Under the pieces are notes generated by a model. The model was given only the letters and a program-made list of their open reading frames with translations, had not been told where the DNA came from and did no database searches. The translations under genes and the position numbers were made by a program. A DNA stretch of 7,514 nt from Moraxellaceae bacterium (GTDB lineage: Bacteria > Pseudomonadota > Gammaproteobacteria > Pseudomonadales > Moraxellaceae), in contig JASLCO010000033.1 of NCBI GenBank assembly GCA_030146505.1, positions 1 to 7,514 on the forward strand, read 5' to 3'. Below, in pieces: positions 1-5,721 of this stretch (positions are counted from its first letter, which is position 1; each line of letters starts with the position of its first letter).

Positions 1-173
1 GCAACCTGCTGGTGTTGCTGCGCCTCGATCAGGCCTTGGGCAGCGGGCAGCAGGTGAACAACCTGCCGGTGGAAGTCAGCCTGCACTGGCTGGATGACTA
101 TCCGCAGATACGACAGGAAATTCCGCAGCTGAAATCGGAAATGAAAGAATTTGTCGCTCAGCTCTGGAATTGA
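1..173 (+). CDS. C-terminal end of an unrecognised protein (5' partial)
   Basis: The third forward frame is open from the window edge (first full codon at base 3) to a TGA at 171-173, giving 57 residues. The visible tail begins NLLVLLRLDQALGSG and ends EMKEFVAQLWN; it is leucine-rich at first, then acidic and basic with regularly spaced hydrophobic residues, which suggests a soluble alpha-helical end. The other two forward frames are less convincing; frame 2 stops within about 30 codons. I do not recognise the family and assign no function. Its last 16 bases overlap the 3' end of the leftward methyltransferase gene, a convergent tail-to-tail overlap with no room for a separate terminator. The coding call rests on the open frame, plausible composition and snug junction with the neighbour; most of the gene lies outside the window. 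Confidence 0.6.
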   Translation, partial: NLLVLLRLDQALGSGQQVNNLPVEVSLHWLDDYPQIRQEIPQLKSEMKEFVAQLWN

Positions 174-931
174 CGCCGGCGTTCGAAAAGACAGATGGCT
201 GCCGCGGCGGCAACATTGAGTGATTCCACGCCCGTGGCCATGGGAATGCGCAGGCGCTGCCCGGCCAGGGCCTGCAAGCCGGCGGAAACACCGCCGCCTT
301 CGCTGCCCAGCGCCAGCACCAGATTGCCACGCAGGTCGCTGTCATAAAGCGAGCCGGCCTGCTCCAGTGCGGTAATGGCAATGGCGCCCTCAAAGGCCGG
401 CAACACCGCCTGCATGTCCACGCGCTCCAGCACCGGCAGGAGAAAATGGGCACCCATGCCTGCGCGCAGGACCTTGGGCGACCAGACATCGGCACAGCCC
501 GGCGTGAGCCAGACCTGGTCCACGCCAGCCGCTGCCGCTGTGCGCAGGATGGAGCCGACATTGCCGGGATCCTGCACGTTTTCCAGCAGCAGGCAGAAGC
601 CGTCGCGTCGCGCCGCCACCGGTTCTGGAATGGCGGCCAGCGCCATAATGCCCGAGGTGCTGGGGCTTTGTTCCATGTCGGCAAACAGGGGGCGTTCCAG
701 CATCAGCGCCGGCACGGCACGCCGTGCCAGCAACTCCGCGATTTCCGCGCGCTGCTCTTCGCCTTCGCACACCAGCAGCTTTTCCAGCGGCCACTGTGCC
801 TGCAAGGCCGCTGCCACGAGGTGCGTGCCGACCAGCAAGGTCTGGCGCGATTTCAGGCGTTCGCGGCGATTGTCCGCCAGCTTGACGAGGTGTTTGACCA
901 GGGGATTCTGGCGCGAACGTATGATTTCCAT
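158..931 (-). CDS. SpoU/TrmH-family RNA 2'-O-methyltransferase
   Basis: This 257-residue protein should transfer a methyl group from S-adenosylmethionine to a ribose 2'-hydroxyl in rRNA or tRNA in the cytoplasm. The N-terminal part (about 1-100) looks like the substrate-binding domain of the TrmH/RlmB group, beginning MEIIRSRQNPLVK, which fits a true start. The C-terminal part carries the three SPOUT motifs: motif 1 at about 115-131 (LENVQDPGNVGSILRT, with the conserved Asn and Arg130), motif 2 at 206-215 (LALGSEGGGV) and motif 3 at 229-241 (IPMATGVESLNVA), which together make the trefoil knot and SAM pocket. Length and motif order are normal and no key residue is missing. The exact target nucleotide cannot be read from sequence, so I give no symbol. 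The ribosome binding site is weak. The gene has about 290 nt of non-coding DNA upstream and is probably transcribed alone, since a strong terminator separates it from the lipoprotein gene behind it. Confidence 0.93.
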   Translation of the reverse strand: MEIIRSRQNPLVKHLVKLADNRRERLKSRQTLLVGTHLVAAALQAQWPLEKLLVCEGEEQRAEIAELLARRAVPALMLERPLFADMEQSPSTSGIMALAAIPEPVAARRDGFCLLLENVQDPGNVGSILRTAAAAGVDQVWLTPGCADVWSPKVLRAGMGAHFLLPVLERVDMQAVLPAFEGAIAITALEQAGSLYDSDLRGNLVLALGSEGGGVSAGLQALAGQRLRIPMATGVESLNVAAAAAICLFERRRQFQS

Positions 932-1223
932 GGGCAGGCCGGGCAGCAGGATGACCCGCGCATTCTGTCACGACTGCGTATGCGCCTGCATTGAAAACGC
1001 ATGCAGGCCCACCGGGGCCGTCAATGCTTCCGGCTCACTCCAGGAGCAATTACCGCACGGAGCAGGCCGGGAGCCCGGTGACGTTTCCGCCATGCAAAAA
1101 TGCAGGAAACCATAGGCCTGACAAAACGTGCAGTTTTGAGCGCTTGTCATTCCTGTGATCAGCAAAGCACGCACCAGGCGGTAATGACGAACTCCTGGAA
1201 TGTGTCAGGTATATAAATCCCCC
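932..1223. other. Non-coding leader and promoter region of the methyltransferase gene
   Basis: No frame here looks like a real gene; the short open frames have atypical composition and no ribosome binding sites. The stretch lies upstream of the leftward methyltransferase, so it should hold its promoter. On the minus strand a TTGTCA (bases 1119-1124, 5 of 6 to the -35 consensus) exists, but the -10 about 17 nt downstream is poor, so I do not call a promoter. Small dyads are visible: an 8-bp one at 984-1008, CAAAAC/GTTTTG around a 5-nt loop at 1122-1138, CCGGG/CCCGG at about 1068-1079, and GTCATT/AATGAC at 1146-1151 and 1183-1188. Their number suggests a structured leader or a small regulatory RNA, but this is inference only. 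Confidence 0.5.
984..1008 (-). repeat. Perfect 8-bp inverted repeat in the methyltransferase leader
   Basis: GCCTGCAT at 984-991 and ATGCAGGC at 1001-1008 are perfect reverse complements around a 9-nt A/T-containing spacer. The dyad lies about 53 nt upstream of the methyltransferase start codon. No T-run follows on either strand, so it is not an ordinary intrinsic terminator. It could be an mRNA leader hairpin or an operator; nothing in the sequence decides between them. Confidence 0.45.
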
Positions 1224-1253
1224 AAAAAAACGGGCCTCAAGGCCCGTTTTTTT
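1224..1253 (-). terminator. Rho-independent terminator after the lipoprotein gene, symmetric and possibly bidirectional
   Basis: CGGGCC (1231-1236) pairs perfectly with GGCCCG (1241-1246) across a TCAA loop. The stem is flanked by seven A's (1224-1230) and seven T's (1247-1253), so both strands show a GC hairpin followed by a run of seven T's. It starts about 12 nt after the lipoprotein stop codon, which makes minus-strand termination of that transcript, or of a uvrA-acpH-lipoprotein transcript, the evident job. It should also stop rightward transcription coming from 932-1223, although no gene there needs it. Confidence 0.92.
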
Positions 1254-1265
1254 CTGCACAACATT

Positions 1266-1589
1266 TCACTTCCCGTTGGCGCCCTGGCTTTTGCCTTCTT
1301 CATAGCCTTTCTGGAAATCGGCCTTGGCATCCTCGGCGGACTGCTTGGCTTCGTCAGCCGCATCCTGGGCCTTGTCGGCCGCGGAATCCAGCTTGTCGGA
1401 GGCGCCATTCAGGACATCGCTGGTTGATTGCTGGACCTGTCCGGCCTCGTTGCCCATCTGCTGGGCCGCGCCCGGTTCGCCGGTGGTGGGCTCTGCCGGT
1501 TTCTTGCAGGCGGAAAGACCGGTTGCCAGGGCGAACACTGCAGAGGCAAGAACGAGTTTGGTCGGGAATGGTTTTCTGGTGAGCACCAT
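1266..1589 (-). CDS. Small alanine-rich lipoprotein with LEA-like helix
   Basis: This is a 107-residue predicted lipoprotein. A basic start (MVLTRKPFPTK) is followed by a hydrophobic stretch at about 12-25 and the lipobox LSAC, with Cys28 as the expected lipidated residue; the next residues are KK, with no Asp at +2, so outer-membrane sorting would be expected by the usual rule. After a flexible Pro/Gly/Thr part (31-45), residues about 55-95 form an Ala/Asp/Lys/Glu/Gln-rich amphipathic helix with a loose 11-residue periodicity (for example DKAQDAADEAKQSAEDAK), like LEA or YtxH-type proteins. The start is fixed by an AAGGAGG Shine-Dalgarno sequence seven bases upstream. The gene lies 72 nt behind acpH, points the same way, and ends just before a strong terminator. 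The role is unknown; a stress or envelope-associated function is only a guess from composition. Confidence 0.85.
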   Translation of the reverse strand: MVLTRKPFPTKLVLASAVFALATGLSACKKPAEPTTGEPGAAQQMGNEAGQVQQSTSDVLNGASDKLDSAADKAQDAADEAKQSAEDAKADFQKGYEEGKSQGANGK

Positions 1590-1596
1590 GACAGCG

Positions 1597-1603
1597 CCTC
1601 CTT
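1597..1603 (-). promoter_or_regulatory. Strong ribosome binding site of the lipoprotein gene
   Basis: Reading the minus strand, AAGGAGG lies 7 nt before the ATG at 1589-1587. It is a full-strength Shine-Dalgarno sequence and fixes the lipoprotein start, which also leaves a normal-length signal peptide. Confidence 0.85.
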
Positions 1604-1629
1604 GTGACTGTTTTCGGGGTCAGGTTTTC

Positions 1630-1660
1630 AGCCCCAAGAATCCCGTATTCCGCTGGGGCT
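1630..1660 (-). repeat. Stem-loop between acpH and the lipoprotein gene
   Basis: AGCCCCA (1630-1636) pairs with TGGGGCT (1654-1660); inside, GAAT and ATTC give a second short stem with a 5-nt loop. The hairpin starts directly after the acpH stop codon. In the leftward direction no T-run follows it, so it is at best a weak or Rho-assisted terminator, or an mRNA-stabilising end between acpH and the lipoprotein gene. T-rich sequence follows it only on the plus strand, where no gene needs a terminator. Confidence 0.45.
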
Positions 1661-1661
1661 T

Positions 1662-2291
1662 TCAGTTTTTGCTCTGTTGGGCGGGCGTATGGGGATGTAG
1701 CGGGTCGGTAACGAGGGCGGATTTACTGTTGGCGGCAAAATCCATGAGCTCGGGATAGAAAAGCAGGAAGTCTTTTTCCAGTTCCGTATAAAGCAGTTCC
1801 AGCTCCTGCATGGCTCCATGCAGGCCCTCGGGGCGAGAGAGGCGACGCTGCATGCCCATGATGACCTGGGCCAGCACCTGGAAATCTTCATAACTGCCCA
1901 GCCAGTCCTGCGCTGCCATCAGTGGGGCAATGCGTTGCAGTCTGCCGGGCAGGGCCGGCTCGTTTTGCAGGACGCCGTAAACGCGCTGTGTGAAATCCGG
2001 CAGTGGCTCTTTGGAAAAACGCTGCCAGTGCACGGCGAGGCAGTGGTCGAAAAAGATATCCAGCAGGATGCCGGCATAACGCCGGCGGGTTTCGGGGAAG
2101 CGTCGTTTTGCTTGCAGTGTGAGCGGATGAAGATCGGTGAAGCCGTCAATTTTCCGGTGCAGGCGTATGGCGGCCTCTATGTCGGCCGGATAGCTGCCGC
2201 GCAGGGGGCCTTTGACAAAGTCACCGTAAAGACTGCCCAGCATATCGGCAGGCGCGTCACCACCCAGATGCAGATGTGCCAGATAGTTCAC
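1662..2291 (-). CDS. acpH: Acyl-carrier-protein phosphodiesterase (AcpH)
   Basis: AcpH hydrolyses the 4'-phosphopantetheine arm from holo-ACP, giving apo-ACP, and takes part in cofactor turnover of fatty acid synthesis in the cytoplasm. The 209-residue protein begins MNYLAHLHL, like E. coli AcpH (MNFLAHLHL), and keeps the family landmarks: His6 and His8, the GDFVKG block with Asp24 (matching the LADFVRG of E. coli), HRKIDGFTD at 45-53, LDIFFDH at 77-83 and FYPELM near the C-terminus. These His/Asp residues fit the metal-dependent, HD-like phosphodiesterase assignment. The C-terminus has a polar, Pro-rich tail of roughly 15-20 residues beyond my recollection of the E. coli end. Translation starts at GTG (2291-2289), supported by AGGAGG six bases upstream. 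It follows uvrA by 44 nt in the same direction and is probably cotranscribed with it. Confidence 0.93.
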   Translation of the reverse strand: MNYLAHLHLGGDAPADMLGSLYGDFVKGPLRGSYPADIEAAIRLHRKIDGFTDLHPLTLQAKRRFPETRRRYAGILLDIFFDHCLAVHWQRFSKEPLPDFTQRVYGVLQNEPALPGRLQRIAPLMAAQDWLGSYEDFQVLAQVIMGMQRRLSRPEGLHGAMQELELLYTELEKDFLLFYPELMDFAANSKSALVTDPLHPHTPAQQSKN

Positions 2292-2297
2292 GGTGAT

Positions 2298-2303
2298 CCT
2301 CCT
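2298..2303 (-). promoter_or_regulatory. Ribosome binding site deciding the GTG start of acpH
   Basis: AGGAGG on the minus strand stands 6 nt before a GTG codon. The protein reading from this GTG begins exactly as AcpH proteins do, so GTG rather than a downstream ATG is the start. Confidence 0.85.
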
Positions 2304-2335
2304 GCCGTGTCAGCCTGTGTTTCCTGAAGCGCTGA

Positions 2336-5176
2336 TCAGGCCTTGAGCAGGGCTTTAAGGAAGCGGCCGGTATGCGAGGCCTTGTTTTTTGCAATGTCTT
2401 CCGGAGTGCCTGTGGCCATTACCTGGCCTCCGCCGTCGCCACCTTCCGGGCCCATGTCGATCACCCAGTCCGCGGTTTTCACCACATCCAGATTGTGCTC
2501 GATCACGACAATCGTGTTGCCGTGATCGCGCAGGCGATGCAGCACCACCAGCAATTGCTGGATATCGTGGAAGTGCAGGCCGGTAGTGGGCTCGTCGAGG
2601 ATATAAAGCGTCTGTCCCGTATCGCGCTTTGAAAGTTCGCGTGCCAGTTTCACGCGCTGCGCTTCACCGCCGGAGAGCGTGGTCGCCGCCTGGCCGAGGG
2701 TAATATAGGAAAGGCCCACATCCACCAGCGTTTGCAGTTTCCGGGCGAGGGCGGGAATGGCATCGAAGAAGGCACGCGCATCCTCTACCGTCATTTCCAG
2801 CACTTCCGTGATGTTCTTGCCCTTGTATTTCACTTCCAGGGTTTCACGGTTGTAACGCTTGCCCTTGCAGACATCGCAGGGCACATAGATATCGGGAAGG
2901 AAGTGCATTTCCACCTTGATGACGCCATCACCCTGACAGGCTTCGCAGCGGCCGCCCTTCACATTGAAAGAGAAACGGCCGGGACCGTAGCCGCGCGAGC
3001 GGGCTTCCTGAGTGCCGGCAAACAGTTCACGTATGGGCGTGAAGATGCCGGTATAGGTGGCCGGGTTGGAACGCGGCGTACGGCCTATCGGGCTCTGGTC
3101 GATGTCGACGACTTTATCCAGCTGCTCAAGGCCCTCGATGCTTTCGTATTCCTCTTCCTCGATCACGGTGGCACCATTCAATGCCTTGGCTGTGATGGGG
3201 AAGAGCGTGGCATTCACCAGCGTGGATTTGCCAGAGCCGGAAACGCCGGCCACACAGGTCATGAGGCCCAGCGGGAATTCCGCCGTCACGTTCTTGAGGT
3301 TGTTGCCGGTGGCGCCTTTCAGCGTCAGCACTTTTTCCTTGTTGAAAGGCGTGCGCTTTTTCGGAATTTCAATTTGCTTGCGGCCGGAGAGATAGTCACC
3401 GGTCAGCGAGTTCTTGTTCTTGATGATGTCTTCAAACGTACCCTGTGCCACCACGCGGCCACCGTGAACGCCGGCGCCAGGGCCTATGTCCACCACATAG
3501 TCGGCCGCGCGTATGGCATCTTCGTCATGCTCCACCACCAGCACGGTGTTGCCGAGGTCGCGCAGGCGCACCAGCGTTGCCAGCAGGCGTTCGTTATCAC
3601 GTTGATGCAGGCCTATGGAAGGTTCATCCAGCACATACATCACGCCGACGAGGCCGGCACCGATCTGCGAGGCCAGGCGTATGCGCTGCGCCTCGCCGCC
3701 GGAAAGCGTTTCGGCAGAGCGGTCCAGTGAAAGGTAATCAAGGCCGACGTTCACCAGGAACTGCAGGCGTTCGCGGATTTCCTTCAATATCTTGTCGGCA
3801 ATCTCGCCGCGTTTGCCCGGCAGCTTGAGCCCGCCGAAATAATCGCAGGAGCGTTGAATGGGCAGCTTGACGATGTCCGGCAGTGCCTTGTCTTCGATAA
3901 AGACATGGCGCGCTTCGCGCTTGAGACGCGAGCCGTTGCACTCGGTGCAGGCGGTGTGGTTCAGGTATTGCGCCAGGTCTTCGCGCACATTGTTGGAATC
4001 GGTTTCGCGGTAGCGCCGTTCCATATTCGGCAGCACGCCTTCGAAAGTGTGCTCACGCACGACCTTGCGGCCGCGGTCGTTGTAGTAATAGAAGCCGATT
4101 TCTTCCTTGCCCGAGCCATTGAGAATGGCGTTCTGCACTTTCTTGGTCAGCTTTTTCCAGGGCGTGTCGACATCGAAACCGTAATGCGCAGACAGTGCTT
4201 CCAGCATGCCGAAGTAATAGATGTTGCGTTTGTCCCAGCCGCGTATGGCGCCTTCGGAAAGGGCAAGGTCGCGGTCGCTGATGATGCGGTCCGGATCAAA
4301 GAACTGCTTTACACCCAGGCCATCGCAGGTGGGGCAGGCACCGGCCGGATTATTGAAGGAGAAAAGGCGTGGCTCCAGTTCGGAGAGCGAATAGCCGCAA
4401 TGCGGGCAGGCATAGCGCGCGGAGAAAATCTGGTCCGGCCTGGTCTTGCCATTGGCCTCCGGTTCCATGAAGGCAACCAGGGCAATACCGCTGGCATGGC
4501 GCAGCGCGGTTTCAAACGATTCGGAAAGGCGCAGGGCGATGTCGTCGCGCACTTTCAGGCGGTCCACGACCACTTCGATGGTGTGTTTCTTCAGTTTGTC
4601 GAGCGCGGGGGCCTCGTCGAGGTCCACCACGATGCCGTCGATGCGGGCGCGCACAAAGCCGTCGGCTTTCAGCTGCTCGAAGACATGCAGATGCTCTCCT
4701 TTACGGTCCTGGATGATGGGTGCCAGCAGCATGATGGCCGTGCCTTCCGGCAGTGTCATCACCTGGTCCACCATCTGCGAAACCGTTTGTGCTTCCAGCG
4801 CGACATCGTGATCGGGGCAGCGCGGAATGCCGGCGCGCGCATAAAGCAGACGCAGGTAATCGTAGATTTCCGTGATGGTGCCGACGGTGGAGCGCGGATT
4901 ATGTGAAGTGGATTTCTGCTCGATGGAAATCGCCGGCGACAGGCCTTCGATGTGATCCACATCCGGCTTTTCCATCAGCGACAGGAATTGCCGGGCATAG
5001 GCCGACAGCGATTCCACATAGCGGCGCTGGCCCTCGGCATAGAGCGTGTCGAAGGCGAGCGAGGATTTGCCCGAACCGGAGAGGCCGGTGATCACCACGA
5101 ATTTGTCGCGTGGCAGATCGAGATCGACATTCTTGAGGTTGTGGGTGCGGGCGCCGCGTATGGTGATCTTGTCCAT
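2336..5176 (-). CDS. uvrA: Excinuclease ABC subunit A (UvrA), DNA damage recognition ATPase
   Basis: UvrA is the dimeric ABC-type ATPase that, with UvrB, finds bulky lesions in nucleotide excision repair. The chosen start (ATG 5176-5174, MDKITIRGARTHNLKN) gives 946 residues, against 940 in E. coli. Both ATPase modules are complete: Walker A GLSGSGKS at 31-38 and GVSGSGKS at 644-651; signature LSGGEAQ at 491-497 and 834-840; Walker B with Asp517-Glu518 and Asp861-Glu862. Zinc-binding cysteines are present at 257/260/281/284, a CxxC pair at 410/413, and 744/747/767/770. The frame stays open 142 codons upstream, but that extension runs into the palindromic element and does not resemble UvrA. GAGG lies about 7 nt before the ATG. 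A TATAAT promoter sits about 70 nt upstream. acpH follows after 44 nt. No LexA box is evident, although uvrA is an SOS gene in E. coli. Confidence 0.99.
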   Translation of the reverse strand: MDKITIRGARTHNLKNVDLDLPRDKFVVITGLSGSGKSSLAFDTLYAEGQRRYVESLSAYARQFLSLMEKPDVDHIEGLSPAISIEQKSTSHNPRSTVGTITEIYDYLRLLYARAGIPRCPDHDVALEAQTVSQMVDQVMTLPEGTAIMLLAPIIQDRKGEHLHVFEQLKADGFVRARIDGIVVDLDEAPALDKLKKHTIEVVVDRLKVRDDIALRLSESFETALRHASGIALVAFMEPEANGKTRPDQIFSARYACPHCGYSLSELEPRLFSFNNPAGACPTCDGLGVKQFFDPDRIISDRDLALSEGAIRGWDKRNIYYFGMLEALSAHYGFDVDTPWKKLTKKVQNAILNGSGKEEIGFYYYNDRGRKVVREHTFEGVLPNMERRYRETDSNNVREDLAQYLNHTACTECNGSRLKREARHVFIEDKALPDIVKLPIQRSCDYFGGLKLPGKRGEIADKILKEIRERLQFLVNVGLDYLSLDRSAETLSGGEAQRIRLASQIGAGLVGVMYVLDEPSIGLHQRDNERLLATLVRLRDLGNTVLVVEHDEDAIRAADYVVDIGPGAGVHGGRVVAQGTFEDIIKNKNSLTGDYLSGRKQIEIPKKRTPFNKEKVLTLKGATGNNLKNVTAEFPLGLMTCVAGVSGSGKSTLVNATLFPITAKALNGATVIEEEEYESIEGLEQLDKVVDIDQSPIGRTPRSNPATYTGIFTPIRELFAGTQEARSRGYGPGRFSFNVKGGRCEACQGDGVIKVEMHFLPDIYVPCDVCKGKRYNRETLEVKYKGKNITEVLEMTVEDARAFFDAIPALARKLQTLVDVGLSYITLGQAATTLSGGEAQRVKLARELSKRDTGQTLYILDEPTTGLHFHDIQQLLVVLHRLRDHGNTIVVIEHNLDVVKTADWVIDMGPEGGDGGGQVMATGTPEDIAKNKASHTGRFLKALLKA

Positions 5177-5243
5177 GGAATGGCCTCGGCCGGACCCCGG
5201 ACTGCGAAGGAAGGCGGGGCGGGCGTTATCAAGCGAACCGGGG

Positions 5244-5273
5244 ATTATACGGGAAGGCGGAAGGCACTCGCAT
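5244..5273 (-). promoter_or_regulatory. Predicted sigma-70 promoter of uvrA
   Basis: On the minus strand a perfect -10 TATAAT occupies 5249-5244. At 18 nt spacing the best -35 is ATGCGA (5273-5268), only three of six matches, so the promoter relies on its -10. Transcription would start near 5237, leaving a leader of about 60 nt before the uvrA ATG. The position relative to uvrA and the lack of a rival -10 support the call. Confidence 0.6.
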
Positions 5274-5405
5274 GCCGCCCGTTGACCGGAGAAGAAGGCA
5301 GTTGCCGGCATGCTGACAGACAGGCCGCAACTCAAGGATGGGGTTGTCATGTCGTAAATCAACGGCACAGGCCCCAGGGCCTCTTGGCGCCTTGCCGATA
5401 GCGGC

Positions 5406-5505
5406 GCTGGAGGCTGTTTTGGTCCAGCGCAAGGAGCGAAGAGAGTTGTGTACTTGACGTACATAAGCGATGAGTAACGCCGCGATGGACCAAAGCAGTC
5501 CCAGC
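5406..5505. repeat. Inner hairpin C of the palindromic element
   Basis: GCTGG (5406-5410) pairs with CCAGC (5501-5505); after a partly paired internal loop, TTTGGTCCA (5418-5426) pairs with TGGACCAAA (5486-5494). At the tip TTGTGTAC (5446-5453) pairs with GTACATAA (5459-5466) with one G-T wobble, around the loop TTGAC. The middle of the branch is only loosely complementary. Confidence 0.75.
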
Positions 5506-5512
5506 CCTTCGG

Positions 5513-5613
5513 GTTGCCCCCGAGTGCGGCTCCATACCGCGTTACTCCCTTCTTGTGTGGAATGACCACACGGCGTCGGTCGTGCCTTGTCTGGAGCCGC
5601 ACTCGGGGGCAAC
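5513..5613. repeat. Inner hairpin B of the palindromic element
   Basis: Bases 5513-5534 and 5592-5613 form a perfect 22-bp inverted repeat (left arm begins GTTGCCCCCGAG and ends GGCTCCA). The 57-nt interior carries a smaller hairpin, GTGTGG (5555-5560) with CCACAC (5566-5571) around AATGA. The right arm touches the right outer arm of the whole element with only a few bases between. Confidence 0.85.
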
Positions 5614-5620
5614 GCCACTA

Positions 5621-5648
5621 TCGGCAAGGCGCCAAGAGGCCCTAGAAT
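5621..5648 (+). promoter_or_regulatory. Possible promoter of the transporter gene at the element edge
   Basis: TAGAAT (5643-5648, five of six to the -10 consensus) begins on the last base of the right terminal repeat, and TCGGCA (5621-5626, four of six to the -35) lies 16 nt upstream inside the repeat. Transcription would start near 5655, leaving a leader of about 65 nt before the transporter ATG. The match is modest. Confidence 0.4.
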
Positions 5649-5721
5649 GCGCCGCTCTCCGGCACTTCTGTCAGGTACGGCGGTCGAAGCCCCGGGACTC
5701 AAGCTACACACGGATTGCTGC

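Larger units (their letters stand above)
5376..5643. repeat. 268-bp palindromic three-way-junction element (MITE-like), non-coding
   Basis: The outer arms, 5376-5401 and 5618-5643, are perfect 26-bp inverted repeats, beginning AGGGCCTCTTGG on the left and ending CCAAGAGGCCCT on the right; beyond one mismatch, four more base pairs follow inward. Between them lie two self-complementary branches: hairpin C (5406-5505) and hairpin B (5513-5613), joined by a short linker with a CUUCGG-type tight turn (5507-5512). One strand can thus fold as a Y or T with three stems. No open frame inside looks like a protein, and frames running through it only produce spurious extensions of uvrA and the transporter. 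No transposase is present and I see no clear target-site duplication (flanks GGCCCC and AGAATG). It best fits a non-autonomous mobile repeat or a large structured intergenic repeat; I do not recognise a named family with certainty. Confidence 0.85.

Noticed and set aside
375..1115. Rightward open frames opposite the methyltransferase
   Set aside because: They are shadows on the opposite strand of a clear SpoU-family gene, with Ser/Arg-rich composition and no recognisable motif.
1200..1427. Rightward 75-codon frame with a hydrophobic stretch, starting before the terminator
   Set aside because: It reads through the terminator hairpin and then antisense to the lipoprotein; the hydrophobic run is the complement of the Ala-rich helix.
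2732..4906. Two long rightward open frames (332 and 350 codons) opposite uvrA
   Set aside because: They are antisense shadows of a highly conserved gene in a GC-rich genome; their His/Ala/Gly-rich products resemble no family and lack ribosome binding sites.
5412..5430. CTGT followed by a GC-rich half site as a LexA box
   Set aside because: The right half does not match ACAG at the required spacing, and the bases belong to stem C of the element.
5177..5602. A 142-codon N-terminal extension of uvrA
   Set aside because: The frame is open, but the extension crosses the palindromic element and the promoter, has non-UvrA composition, and the canonical start MDKITIRGARTHNLKN has a ribosome binding site and gives the normal length.
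5376..5643. Integron attC site or CRISPR array
   Set aside because: There are no core-site motifs, no integrase and no regularly spaced direct repeats; the structure is made of nested inverted repeats.
5587..5721. An earlier ATG for the MFS transporter
   Set aside because: The added 45 codons are translated from the right arm of the element and its flank; YajR proteins begin at the position matching 5722.
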